This document shows positions 30,274-38,690 of a stretch of 64,000 nt of DNA, piece after piece. The stretch's first letter is position 1; every line of letters begins with the position of its first letter. Source of the DNA: Palleronia caenipelagi. GTDB taxonomy: Bacteria > Pseudomonadota > Alphaproteobacteria > Rhodobacterales > Rhodobacteraceae. The stretch spans positions 62,001 to 126,000 of the forward strand of contig NZ_VFSV01000002.1 in the NCBI RefSeq assembly GCF_007004065.1, given 5' to 3'. Position numbers and translations under genes: made by a program. The notes below the pieces were generated by a model. That model ran no database searches. It saw only the letters and a list, made by a program, of their open reading frames with translations, and was not told the origin of the DNA.

Positions 30274-30969
30274 ATGCCAGACAACAACAAACGCCCGGGT
30301 TTCCTCAGCCGTCTCTGGAACGGCTTCTGGAGCCCCACCGGCCTGATGAGCACCGGTTTTCTCCTGATCGCGGGATTTCTCGCCGGGATCCTGTTCTGGG
30401 GCGGGTTCCATTGGTCGCTGGAGCTGACCAATACCGAGGAATTCTGCACCTCCTGCCACACGATGGAGACCAATCTCGGCGAATATCGCGAGACGATCCA
30501 TTACAACAACCACTCGGGCGTCCGGGCGATCTGCTCCGACTGCCACGTGCCCCATGAGTGGCAGTATAAGATCAAAGCCAAGATCATGGCGGTCAAGGAC
30601 CTCTACCACGAGGCCGCCGGGACGATTTCGACCCCTGAAAAGTACGAAGAGCACCGCCTGCAAATGGCCGCCGCTGTGTGGAAGAAGATGAAAGCCACCG
30701 ACAGCCGCGAATGCCGCAACTGTCATGCGTTCGAATATATGGACTTCACCATTCAGGAAGCCCGCGCCGGTGACAGCCATCAGAAGGCCATCGATGAGGG
30801 AATGACCTGCATCGACTGCCATCAGGGTATCGCCCATGATCTGCCGCCTGATTACCTCGAAAAATACGAGCAGGTCGTCGACGATCTGGGCATGACCGCC
30901 TCGGTAAATGTCCGTGACGCGGTGGATGTGGCGGGGATCCGCAACTTCCTGTCGCGCAACGCCGATTGA
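30274..30969 (+). CDS. napC: NapC, membrane-anchored tetraheme quinol dehydrogenase
   Basis: NapC/NirT-family protein of 231 residues with one N-terminal anchor (about residues 21-45) and four periplasmic heme sites: CTSCH, CSDCH, CRNCH and CIDCH. It moves electrons from the quinol pool to NapB. A good Shine-Dalgarno (GGAG) precedes the ATG. It is the last recognised nap gene; a small membrane-protein gene follows after 52 bp. Confidence 0.96.
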   Translation: MPDNNKRPGFLSRLWNGFWSPTGLMSTGFLLIAGFLAGILFWGGFHWSLELTNTEEFCTSCHTMETNLGEYRETIHYNNHSGVRAICSDCHVPHEWQYKIKAKIMAVKDLYHEAAGTISTPEKYEEHRLQMAAAVWKKMKATDSRECRNCHAFEYMDFTIQEARAGDSHQKAIDEGMTCIDCHQGIAHDLPPDYLEKYEQVVDDLGMTASVNVRDAVDVAGIRNFLSRNAD

Positions 30970-31021
30970 TGACAGGGCGCGCGGCATCTGTGCGCGCTCT
31001 CAACGCTTGGAAAGACCTGAT

Positions 31022-31288
31022 ATGCTAAGCCTACTCGACCTTCTTGGAACGCTCGGCGGCGCCATCCTTGGCCTGCCGGGGATCCTTGGCCTCTTCCTGG
31101 GCATGATGACCCGCCGCTGGCCGTTGGCCATGATTATGGGCGGGGCCGTGGGGCTGATCACGCCGTTCCTCTTTGGCAGCGCCCACGTGACGGCCATCGG
31201 CCTCACCGAATTCGCGATCTCAATCGCCGTAGGTCTCGGAGCCGGAGCATTGGGGTGCCTGATCCGCCACAAGGGTGCGACTGTCTGA
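31022..31288 (+). CDS. small glycine-rich membrane protein downstream of napC
   Basis: An 88-residue protein with three hydrophobic, glycine-rich segments (about residues 3-24, 30-50 and 58-80) and a basic end (RHKGATV). The start is placed at 31022, after GGAAAGA. It is unrecognised. Its G-x3-G-rich helices could mediate packing with another membrane protein, and position 52 bp behind napC suggests co-transcription with nap. Function cannot be inferred beyond that. Confidence 0.65.
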   Translation: MLSLLDLLGTLGGAILGLPGILGLFLGMMTRRWPLAMIMGGAVGLITPFLFGSAHVTAIGLTEFAISIAVGLGAGALGCLIRHKGATV

Positions 31289-31388
31289 CAATCCCGCATG
31301 GCCGACCTGCCTCTCCGCATCGTTCGTGAGGGGCAGCGTTTTCTGAACCCGAGGGCCCGCCACCCGTCTGGCGGCTCGCCACGCGAGG

Positions 31389-32273
31389 TCAGAGCGTCTT
31401 CCACACCGCTTCGCCGGTTTTATCAAGCCGATCCGGCGAGCAAAACAGCGACAAGGTGAGACTGGTTCCCCAACTTTCCCCTCCAACACGCACGATCTGT
31501 CCAGAGGCAAGCTCCGCTGCGACCGCGCTTTCGGGGAGCCAGGACACACCACTCCCGGCCAGCATCCGCCGCTTGATCGCTTCAGTCACCACATCCATGT
31601 AACAAAGCGCCAGCGGGGGATCGCGGCGACCGATGGTGTGATCCACCACGGTGCCGAGAAAGCTCGACGGGTCGTAGGCCAGATACGGGATCTGCGGCGC
31701 CTCCTCGCAGTCCAGCGTCCAGCCAAAAGTTGCGGCGGCTTCGCGCTGTGCGACGGGGAGCAGAGGGTCATTTCCGACGTCCTTCCGGTCGAACTGCGCT
31801 TCGTCGAGGACCGGCTGGATGTCAGGGTGACTGTAACAGAGCAGAAAATCACAGGTGCCGTCCGAAAGCATCTGGCAGCATGTGCGCAGGTTATCGGAAT
31901 AGACGCGAACCCGGAGATTGGGGATAAGCTGCTCCATCTCGCCGATCCGGTGGCTGAGAAAATTGAACGAAATCGTATGCAGCACCGCAAAGCGCTGGAA
32001 CGCGGCCACGCCCCGTTCTTGTGCGCGCAGAGCCTGACGGGCATCGGTCAGATCCGTGATAATGGCACGGGCAACCGGCAAGAACTGCGCTCCGGCCTCC
32101 GAGAGCTGCACGGGATAACTGGACCTTTTGATGAGCGGCACGCCGATCCAGTTTTCCAGCGCCTTGATCCGGCGGCTGAAGGCGGGTTGCGTGATGTGGC
32201 GCTCTTCTGCGGCGCGGGTAAAATTCAGCGTCCGCGACAAACACACGAAATCCTGCAACCAATTCAAATCCAT
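31389..32273 (-). CDS. LysR-type transcription regulator
   Basis: A 294-residue LTTR with an N-terminal winged helix (residues 1-60, including the TRAAEERHITQPAFSRRIKALE recognition region) and a periplasmic-binding-like effector domain. The start at 32273 has GGAGG 8 nt upstream. It is divergent from the TRAP transporter at 32470, and a nested dyad lies between them, so it probably regulates that transporter and the hydrolase behind it. The effector is unknown. Confidence 0.88.
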   Translation of the reverse strand: MDLNWLQDFVCLSRTLNFTRAAEERHITQPAFSRRIKALENWIGVPLIKRSSYPVQLSEAGAQFLPVARAIITDLTDARQALRAQERGVAAFQRFAVLHTISFNFLSHRIGEMEQLIPNLRVRVYSDNLRTCCQMLSDGTCDFLLCYSHPDIQPVLDEAQFDRKDVGNDPLLPVAQREAAATFGWTLDCEEAPQIPYLAYDPSSFLGTVVDHTIGRRDPPLALCYMDVVTEAIKRRMLAGSGVSWLPESAVAAELASGQIVRVGGESWGTSLTLSLFCSPDRLDKTGEAVWKTL

Positions 32274-32325
32274 CCGTCGGCCCTCCCCCAAAGAGATTAA
32301 CCCCCCCGGCCCGGGACGTCATGCA

Positions 32326-32368
32326 CAATCGGCATAGTTGCATAACATGTTTGTATTGGCGCCGATTG
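32326..32368. promoter_or_regulatory. nested dyad in the lysR-TRAP divergent promoter
   Basis: CAATCGGC (32326-32333) and GCCGATTG (32361-32368) form a perfect 8-bp inverted repeat centred at 32347. AACATGTT (32344-32351), itself palindromic, lies almost at the same centre. A long symmetric site between a LysR gene and its divergent target is typical of an LTTR operator. Confidence 0.55.
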
Positions 32369-32469
32369 GTGTGGCCTGCGTAGTGTTTTTTCAGGGCTCG
32401 GTGATGCGCAGCCCGAGACAGGCGGACGGCATCAACGATCGTCACTTGGCCTGACACACTAGGGAGAAG

Positions 32470-33456
32470 ATGATGACCAGACTGCTTTCCACGACTGTTC
32501 TTGCCGCCACTGTACTGGCGGCTCTGCCGGCTGCGGCAGAGACCACGATCCGGCTCAGCACCTATGTGAACGAAGCCGATATCCGGTATGAGGGTTTTAC
32601 TCATTTCGCCGATCTCGTGGCTGAAAAGACCGGCGGCAGCGTCAAAGTCGAGATCTTCCCCTCCGCCACGCTGCACGGGTGGTCCGAGGGCGTCGATGCG
32701 TTGCAGGGCGGGGTGTCGGACATCTCGTGGATCAACGCCGACAATCGCCTGCCCTGCTATGCGGTGACCTCGCTCTATCCCGCCGAGGTGAGCCTCGAAA
32801 AGCAGACCGAGCTCGACGCCGCCTATGCCGAGCTGATCCGCGACGAAGCCGCAAATGTGGGCCTCGTACCGCTCTTCAACTCCAACTACTCCTACGATCA
32901 GGAATGGTGGTTCGAGGAGCCGATCGACGATATCGGCAATCTGGACGGCAAGCTCGTCCGCTCCATCGGTCCGCTGGTCTCGATGATGATCGAAACCTGG
33001 GGCGGTGAGCCGGTCTTTGTGGCGCCGAAAGAAGTGTTCCAGTCCGCCGAGCGCGGCGTGGTGGACGGCATCAACATGGGCGTGGCCACCTATTCCTCGT
33101 GGAAGCTCTGGACGGTGATGCCCTACATGGTGAACGCCAACCTGTTCTACGGCAACATCCAGTACATGATGAACAAGGACAAGTTCGACGCGCTGACCGC
33201 CGACGAGCAGGCTGCTCTGACAGAGGCCGCCGCCGAGACCGAAGAATGGCTCCAGCCGCGCTATGAGTCCTGGGTGGATCAGCAGGTCGGCAACGCGGTG
33301 ATGGCGGGTGGCGGACAGGCCGTGTCGATCCCCGAGGACCAGCGCAAGGATCTCATCGCCAGCGTCAAGGACAAGTGGGACATGACGGTGAACGAGTCCT
33401 GCGGCGATGATCTGGCCGAGCAAGTTCGCGATCTGCTGGCCTCCCACGCGCCCTGA
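32470..33456 (+). CDS. TRAP transporter substrate-binding protein (DctP family)
   Basis: Periplasmic solute receptor of 328 residues with a signal peptide (cleavage near AAAE at residue 23) and the DctP fold. The conserved Arg that usually binds a substrate carboxylate lies in GKLVRSIG near residue 164, and a further pattern, GVVDGINMG, follows near 200. The second ATG at 32473 has better Shine-Dalgarno spacing and could be the true start. The substrate is probably an organic acid or carboxylated compound; it is not predictable further. A hairpin separates it from the permease genes. Confidence 0.88.
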   Translation: MMTRLLSTTVLAATVLAALPAAAETTIRLSTYVNEADIRYEGFTHFADLVAEKTGGSVKVEIFPSATLHGWSEGVDALQGGVSDISWINADNRLPCYAVTSLYPAEVSLEKQTELDAAYAELIRDEAANVGLVPLFNSNYSYDQEWWFEEPIDDIGNLDGKLVRSIGPLVSMMIETWGGEPVFVAPKEVFQSAERGVVDGINMGVATYSSWKLWTVMPYMVNANLFYGNIQYMMNKDKFDALTADEQAALTEAAAETEEWLQPRYESWVDQQVGNAVMAGGGQAVSIPEDQRKDLIASVKDKWDMTVNESCGDDLAEQVRDLLASHAP

Positions 33457-33463
33457 CACACCG

Positions 33464-33486
33464 GTGGCCCGGGCACGCCGGGCCAC
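33464..33486 (+). other. stable hairpin between TRAP receptor and permease genes
   Basis: GTGGCCCGG and CCGGGCCAC pair perfectly over 9 bp around a 5-nt loop, directly after the receptor stop codon. Such hairpins commonly protect the 3' end of the receptor message and lower permease expression in TRAP and ABC operons. There is no T-run, so it is not a full terminator. Confidence 0.6.
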
Positions 33487-33516
33487 ACCACTCTCTGAGC
33501 ATTTGCGAGGCCTGCC

Positions 33517-34026
33517 ATGGAGACGGGACTGGATCGTCTGATCCGCAACGTGGAACGTGTGGTCATCTGGATCGCGGCTCTGGGCGGCATTATTGTGCTG
33601 ATCCAGATGGTCTGGATCTCCTACGGGGTGTTCACCCGCTACGGTTTGGGCAAACCTGACCGGCTGGTGACCGAGGCGACGGCGCTTCTCCTGTTCCCCG
33701 TCGCCTTTGCCGGGCTCGCCTTTGCGCTGCGCGAAGACGCCATGCCCAAGGTCACCATGCTGATCGATCGTTTCTCGCCCAAAGTGCAGCACGCCATCGC
33801 CATCCTCAACCACGCGATCATGCTCGGGGTGGGGATGTTCTTTGCCTATGCGGGGGTCAGCGCGACGATCCGGTCGTTTAATTCCGGCGTGGCCTCGGAG
33901 ATCCTGCACTGGCCGCGCTGGTGGTTCTGGGCTCCGGGGGCCACGGCGCTCGTGCTCTTCACCCTCTACGTGGGCCTAAGGCTCATCCGCCTGATCCGCA
34001 GCCCTGCTGTCGAAGGAGAGATCTGA
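33517..34026 (+). CDS. TRAP transporter small permease (DctQ family)
   Basis: A 169-residue membrane protein with four hydrophobic helices (about residues 16-38, 50-68, 92-112 and 131-150), typical of DctQ subunits. It overlaps the large permease gene by one base (TGATG). It works with the receptor upstream and the large permease downstream. Confidence 0.88.
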   Translation: METGLDRLIRNVERVVIWIAALGGIIVLIQMVWISYGVFTRYGLGKPDRLVTEATALLLFPVAFAGLAFALREDAMPKVTMLIDRFSPKVQHAIAILNHAIMLGVGMFFAYAGVSATIRSFNSGVASEILHWPRWWFWAPGATALVLFTLYVGLRLIRLIRSPAVEGEI

Positions 34027-35327
34027 TGGAATGGTATACGGTCGGCCTCGGCCTGCTCGGCCTCTTGATGCTCTTCATCGTGATCGGCTTGCCGATCCCC
34101 TTTGCCCTCGCCGCCGCCTCGCTGCCGTTTCTGTGGGATATTCAGGGGTGGAAGACCTCTGTCGTCTCCTCGGAGCTAAAGCTCTGGGGGGTCTGGATCG
34201 ACTATATCCTGCTGGCGGTGCCTCTCTTCGTATTTCTCGGAGAGCTGATAGGTAAGTCAAATATCGGGCCAAACCTCTACCAATTCCTGCATCAGGGCGT
34301 GCGGATCAAAGGCTCTGCGGCCTATGGCTCCATCGGGGCCAGTGCGGGCTTCGGCGCGGTCTGCGGATCGTCCATGGTCGGCGCCTTGACCATCGGCGGC
34401 GTCGCCTTGCCTGAAATGCTGCGTCTCGGTTATGGCAAGCGCCTGTCCTCCGGTGTCCTCGCCGCCGGGGGAACCCTGTCAGTGCTGATCCCCCCGAGCC
34501 TGATCCTCCTCTTTTACGGCATCGTCACGGATCAAAGCATTGGCGACCTCTTCATCGCGGGTGTGATCCCCGGGATCATCCTCGTCTCCAGCTTCGTGGT
34601 CGTGGTCCTCGTCTGGGGCCGCCTGCGTCCCGAAGACATCCCCAACAGCGAAGACGCCGCTAAGATGCCCCTGACCATGATCCTCAGCACGGTCGGGCCG
34701 GTCCTGCTGATCGGACTGGTAATCACCGTGGCGATCTACGCGGGCATCGCAACTCCAACCGAGGCCGCCGCCGTCGCCGCCCTGCTGACCGTAATTCTGG
34801 CCTTCGGGGTTGGCGGGCTGACCTTTGATGGCTTCAAACAAGCGCTGTTTTCGACCATGCGCACCATGGGCTATCTGGGGCTGCTGTTGTCGGCGGGGGT
34901 GCTGTTCGGCTTCGTCCTGACCTATTACCGCGTGCCACAGCAATTCACCGAGCTGTTCCTCTCCTTCGACCTGTCGCCGTACACGGTGCTGGCCATCGTC
35001 ATCGTCTTCTACATCATCCTCGGTATGTTCCTTGAGCCGGTCTCGATGACCTTCATAACCCTGCCGACCATCTATCCACTTATGTCGGCGGCGGGGTTCG
35101 ACCTGATCTGGTTCGGCGTCGTCTACACCATCACCATGGAGATCGCGGTGCTGACACCACCCGTGGGTCTGAACCTCTACGTTATTCAGGCGATCAGCCG
35201 CGATCAGGTCACCATCGGTGACGTGATCCTCGGTTGCCTACCCTTCATCGGCGCGATGATCCTGCTGATCGCGATCCTGATCTTGGCCCCCGACGTGGCA
35301 CTGTGGCTGCCGGACCAGATGCGCTGA
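34026..35327 (+). CDS. TRAP transporter large permease (DctM family)
   Basis: Polytopic membrane protein of 433 residues with about 12 helices, the transport subunit of a Na+-coupled TRAP system. DctM-like features include the GSSMVGALTIGGVALPEM segment near 120 and the TPPVGLNLYVIQA segment near the C-terminus. The start at 34026 overlaps the DctQ stop. The stop overlaps the start of the alpha/beta hydrolase, so the hydrolase belongs to the transporter operon. Confidence 0.92.
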   Translation: MEWYTVGLGLLGLLMLFIVIGLPIPFALAAASLPFLWDIQGWKTSVVSSELKLWGVWIDYILLAVPLFVFLGELIGKSNIGPNLYQFLHQGVRIKGSAAYGSIGASAGFGAVCGSSMVGALTIGGVALPEMLRLGYGKRLSSGVLAAGGTLSVLIPPSLILLFYGIVTDQSIGDLFIAGVIPGIILVSSFVVVVLVWGRLRPEDIPNSEDAAKMPLTMILSTVGPVLLIGLVITVAIYAGIATPTEAAAVAALLTVILAFGVGGLTFDGFKQALFSTMRTMGYLGLLLSAGVLFGFVLTYYRVPQQFTELFLSFDLSPYTVLAIVIVFYIILGMFLEPVSMTFITLPTIYPLMSAAGFDLIWFGVVYTITMEIAVLTPPVGLNLYVIQAISRDQVTIGDVILGCLPFIGAMILLIAILILAPDVALWLPDQMR

Positions 35328-36109
35328 TGGCAACGCTCCCCTACCTCCGCGCGGGTCAAGGCCCGGTCCTCGTGCTGGTCCACGGCTATCTCGGCGGCGC
35401 GGCGCAATGGCAAAGCGAAATCGACCACTTCTGCGACCGTTTCGACGTCATAGCCCCGAATCTGCCTGGATTCGGCGCCGCAGCAGACCGACCCGGCTGC
35501 GAGAGTATCAGCGCCATGGCAGAGGCCGTGCACGGCTTGCTGGATGATCTCGATCTGGACGACATCATTCTGTTGGGACACTCCATGGGCGGAATGATCG
35601 TGCAGGAGATGACACGCACGCGCCCCGAGCGGGTCTCGAAACTGATCCTCTACGGCACCGGACCGTTGGGGTTGATGCCGGACCGCTTTGAACCGCTGGA
35701 GACCTCCCACGCGCGCCTCCTCAGCGACGGCGTCGCGGCGACCATCAAGCGGATCGGCGCAACGTGGTTCCTGCATGGCGCAAAGGGCCGTGGATATGAC
35801 CGTGTCACAGAAATCGGCGCCGCCGCCAACCTCCACGCGGCCGAAGCGGCGCTTGGCGCCATGGCGCGTTGGGATGGCCGACCCGCCCTGCCCCACCTGA
35901 CCATGCCCACGCTGGTGATCTGGGGCGATACCGACCGGTCGTATCGCTGGCCACAAATCGAAACATTGTGGAGCACGCTCCCCGATGCGCACCTCGCCGT
36001 GATCCCGCACAGCTCTCACGCCGCTCATCTGGAAAAACCCCATCTGTTTCAGGCGCTCATCACCGACTTCCTGTCCGAGGACACACGCACCAGCTCCGGT
36101 TCGGACTAA
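35327..36109 (+). CDS. alpha/beta hydrolase in the TRAP operon
   Basis: A 260-residue cytosolic alpha/beta hydrolase with the nucleophile elbow GHSMG (Ser86), an oxyanion HGYLGG segment at residues 19-24, a likely Asp in IWGDTDR and a His in PHSSHAAHLEKP. Its start overlaps the TRAP permease stop (TGATG), so it is translated with it and probably acts on the imported compound. MhpC-like esterases and C-C hydrolases look like this; the substrate is unknown. Confidence 0.85.
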   Translation: MATLPYLRAGQGPVLVLVHGYLGGAAQWQSEIDHFCDRFDVIAPNLPGFGAAADRPGCESISAMAEAVHGLLDDLDLDDIILLGHSMGGMIVQEMTRTRPERVSKLILYGTGPLGLMPDRFEPLETSHARLLSDGVAATIKRIGATWFLHGAKGRGYDRVTEIGAAANLHAAEAALGAMARWDGRPALPHLTMPTLVIWGDTDRSYRWPQIETLWSTLPDAHLAVIPHSSHAAHLEKPHLFQALITDFLSEDTRTSSGSD

Positions 36110-36115
36110 CCGGAG
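36094..36115 (+). terminator. hairpin over the hydrolase stop codon
   Basis: CTCCGGTT and AACCGGAG pair perfectly over 8 bp with a 6-nt loop, spanning the TAA at 36107-36109. No T-run follows, so it is a possible factor-dependent end or mRNA stabiliser between the two hydrolase genes. Confidence 0.4.
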
Positions 36116-36174
36116 CGTGGCCCGTTGGCCTTCGCGACTCCGCCAGTAAACAGACTGAGAGACAAGGGAGTGCC

Positions 36175-37056
36175 ATGATTACCGACCCGGAGATCCTCGA
36201 CTTTATCCGGCGCACCGAGGCCGCCTATCCGGCGGAGACGAACGACGCCAGCGCCACAGATAACAGGCGCGCCTATGACGCGATGTGCGAGGTGTTCCGG
36301 GCCTCGCGTCCCTCTGGTCTGCCGGTCGCGGATCTGCGGCTTGGCGGGGTGCCTTGCCGGATCTACGGCAACCACAGTCCCGTGCAGGTGCTGTATTTTC
36401 ACGGCGGTGGCTTTGTTGTCGGTGGACTCGACAGCCATGATGATGTCTGCGCGGAAATTTCTGGACGCAGCGGCTTGCGGGTGATTTCGGCGGCCTATCG
36501 GCTGGCGCCCGAGCATCGCTGGCCCGCACAGCTTGAGGACGCGCTGGCGGTCTGGCAGACCTTGGATCGGCCAACGATTGTGGCAGGCGACAGCGCAGGG
36601 GCGACGTTGGCAGCCGGTCTTTGCCTTGCGCTGCAAGGAAGCGCTCAGCCGCTGGCCCAGGTATTGATCTACCCCTGGCTCGGCGGTGACCGCAGCCTGC
36701 CATCCTACCGGGATAACGCCGAAGCGCCGATGCTTCGGACCGCAGACCTCGACAGCTATCAGGCAGCCATTCATGGCGACACAGACCCGAATGACCCCCG
36801 CGCCGCACCCTTGCAGGCCGCTGATCTGTCTGACGTCGCACCAGCCTGGATCGTCACCGCCGATGTGGACCCGCTACGCGATGACGGTCCGGCCTACGCA
36901 GCGCGGTTGCGCGCGGCCGGAGTTCCCGCGACCTGCCGGAACGAGCCGCAACTGCCCCATGGCTATTTGCGCGCCCGACACAGCTCCGCACGGGCCAGAG
37001 CAAGCTTCGATGCAATTGTGGCGGCTGTCACGGGCTTTGCGGAGCGCGGCGGCTAG
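36175..37056 (+). CDS. HSL-type alpha/beta hydrolase (esterase)
   Basis: A 293-residue hormone-sensitive-lipase family hydrolase with the HGGG oxyanion motif at residues 76-79, GDSAG at 138-142 (Ser140), a likely catalytic Asp in VDPLRDD and a His in PHGY. GGGAG precedes the ATG at 36175. It lies 65 bp behind the TRAP/hydrolase operon. Its stop overlaps the stop of the converging ABC ATPase gene within one CTAG. Family members are carboxylesterases for short acyl esters; substrate unknown. Confidence 0.86.
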   Translation: MITDPEILDFIRRTEAAYPAETNDASATDNRRAYDAMCEVFRASRPSGLPVADLRLGGVPCRIYGNHSPVQVLYFHGGGFVVGGLDSHDDVCAEISGRSGLRVISAAYRLAPEHRWPAQLEDALAVWQTLDRPTIVAGDSAGATLAAGLCLALQGSAQPLAQVLIYPWLGGDRSLPSYRDNAEAPMLRTADLDSYQAAIHGDTDPNDPRAAPLQAADLSDVAPAWIVTADVDPLRDDGPAYAARLRAAGVPATCRNEPQLPHGYLRARHSSARARASFDAIVAAVTGFAERGG

Positions 37057-38690
37057 TGTCCGGCGCTCTCCATTTTGCGACGCGCAATCACCTCTTCGAG
37101 CCAGCCAATCCGCATCTCGGGCACTGACCCGAGCAGCAAGTCCGTGTAATCGTCGAAAGGTGGGCTGAGAACCTGCGGCTTTGGGCCGTATCTGACGATC
37201 TTTCCCCGATGCATCACGGCGATTGTATCGGCAATCGCCCGTACCGTCGCGAGATCATGGGTGATGAACATATAGGCGACCCCTTCTGCAGTCTGCAAAT
37301 CCAGCAGCAGCTTCAGAATCCCTTCGGCGACCAGCGGATCGAGCGCGCTGGTGACCTCGTCACAAATGATGACTTTCGGCTTTGCCGCCAGCGCACGGGC
37401 AATGCACACCCGTTGTTTTTGTCCCCCTGAGAGTTCTGCCGGATAGCGATCTGCAAACTCAGCGCCGAGGTCGATGGCATCCAGCAACTCTCTGACACGC
37501 CTCACCTTTTCAGAACCCTTCATGCCGAAATAGAACTCCAGCGGACGCCCGATGATCGTGCCCACATTCTGTCGCGGGTTCATCGCCACATCCGCCATCT
37601 GGTAGATCATCTGGATCTCACGGAGGTCGTCGCGTGGGCGGGCGTCATACTCGCGGGCCAAAGCACGACCCTCGAACAGGATTTTTCCCTCTCGCGGGGG
37701 CAAAAGACCCGTCAGCACGCGTGCCAGCGTTGACTTACCCGAGCCACTTTCTCCGACCACGGCGAGCGTCCGTCCGGGGACCAGTTCGACGCTGATATCG
37801 GAGACGATATCCGCGTCCAGCCCCTTGTAGCGGGCCGAGACATTTCTGATCTCGACTACCGGCGTTGCGGGCCCCGTACGGGCAGGGTTCTGGGTCGAGC
37901 GGACCGACACCAAAGCCTGTGTGTACGCCTCTTGCGGGGCGCTGATGATCTGCTCTGCGGTGCCATGCTCCACCGTCGCGCCATTGCGCAGAACCATGAT
38001 CTCGTCCGAGACCTGCGCCACAACTGCAAGATCGTGGGTGATATAGAGTGCCGCGACCCCGGTGGCCGCAATCGCGTCCTTGATCGCCTTCAGCACGTCG
38101 ATCTGAGTCGTCACGTCAAGCGCCGTCGTCGGCTCGTCAAAGACCACCAGATCCGGCTTCGGGCAGAGCGCCAGTGCCGTCATGCAGCGCTGGAGCTGAC
38201 CGCCCGAGACCTGATGGGGATATCGCTGCCCAATCGTCTCCGGCTCGGGTAGACCCAGCTGACGAAACAGGTCGATGGCGCGCGCTTCGGCCTCCCGTGC
38301 GGACAATCGCCCGTGACGGATCGTGGCTTCGGTCACCTGTTGCAGAATAGGCTTCGACGGATTGAAAGACGCAGCAGCCGATTGCGAAACGTAACTGACC
38401 TCCGCGCCACGCAGGTCACGATGGCCCTTTGGGCCAAGGCTCAGGATGTCGCGCCCGTTCAGGTGCACCTCGCCCCCGGTAATTCGCACACCGCCCCGCC
38501 CATAGGCGAGCGACGCAAGGCCAATGGTGGATTTCCCGGCGCCGGACTCACCGATAAGACCCAGCACCTTGCCTCGTTCCAAATCGAAACTGACGCCGTG
38601 GACAATCTCGATATCTTCCGCGGCCGCACCGGGCGGGTAGATGGTGGCTCCGATGCGCAGATCGCGCACCTTCAGCAAGGTCCCGGTCAT
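37053..38690 (-). CDS. ABC transporter ATPase with two fused nucleotide-binding domains (peptide type)
   Basis: A 545-residue protein that joins DppD-like and DppF-like ATPases. Two Walker A motifs (GESGAGKST in the first half and GESGSGKST in the second), two signature motifs (VSGGQLQR and LSGGQKQR) and two Walker B segments (VVFDEPTT and IICDEVTS) are seen. The second Walker B has Val in place of the usual Pro after DE. The start at 38690 overlaps the upstream permease stop; a longer frame upstream is a shadow. It energises the two permeases at 38687-40458. Confidence 0.9.
   Translation of the reverse strand: MTGTLLKVRDLRIGATIYPPGAAAEDIEIVHGVSFDLERGKVLGLIGESGAGKSTIGLASLAYGRGGVRITGGEVHLNGRDILSLGPKGHRDLRGAEVSYVSQSAAASFNPSKPILQQVTEATIRHGRLSAREAEARAIDLFRQLGLPEPETIGQRYPHQVSGGQLQRCMTALALCPKPDLVVFDEPTTALDVTTQIDVLKAIKDAIAATGVAALYITHDLAVVAQVSDEIMVLRNGATVEHGTAEQIISAPQEAYTQALVSVRSTQNPARTGPATPVVEIRNVSARYKGLDADIVSDISVELVPGRTLAVVGESGSGKSTLARVLTGLLPPREGKILFEGRALAREYDARPRDDLREIQMIYQMADVAMNPRQNVGTIIGRPLEFYFGMKGSEKVRRVRELLDAIDLGAEFADRYPAELSGGQKQRVCIARALAAKPKVIICDEVTSALDPLVAEGILKLLLDLQTAEGVAYMFITHDLATVRAIADTIAVMHRGKIVRYGPKPQVLSPPFDDYTDLLLGSVPEMRIGWLEEVIARRKMESAGH

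Noticed and set aside
31891-33909. Long minus-strand frame across the lysR promoter and TRAP genes
   Set aside because: It overlaps lysR, the divergent promoter and two TRAP genes in antisense; composition is that of a codon-bias shadow.
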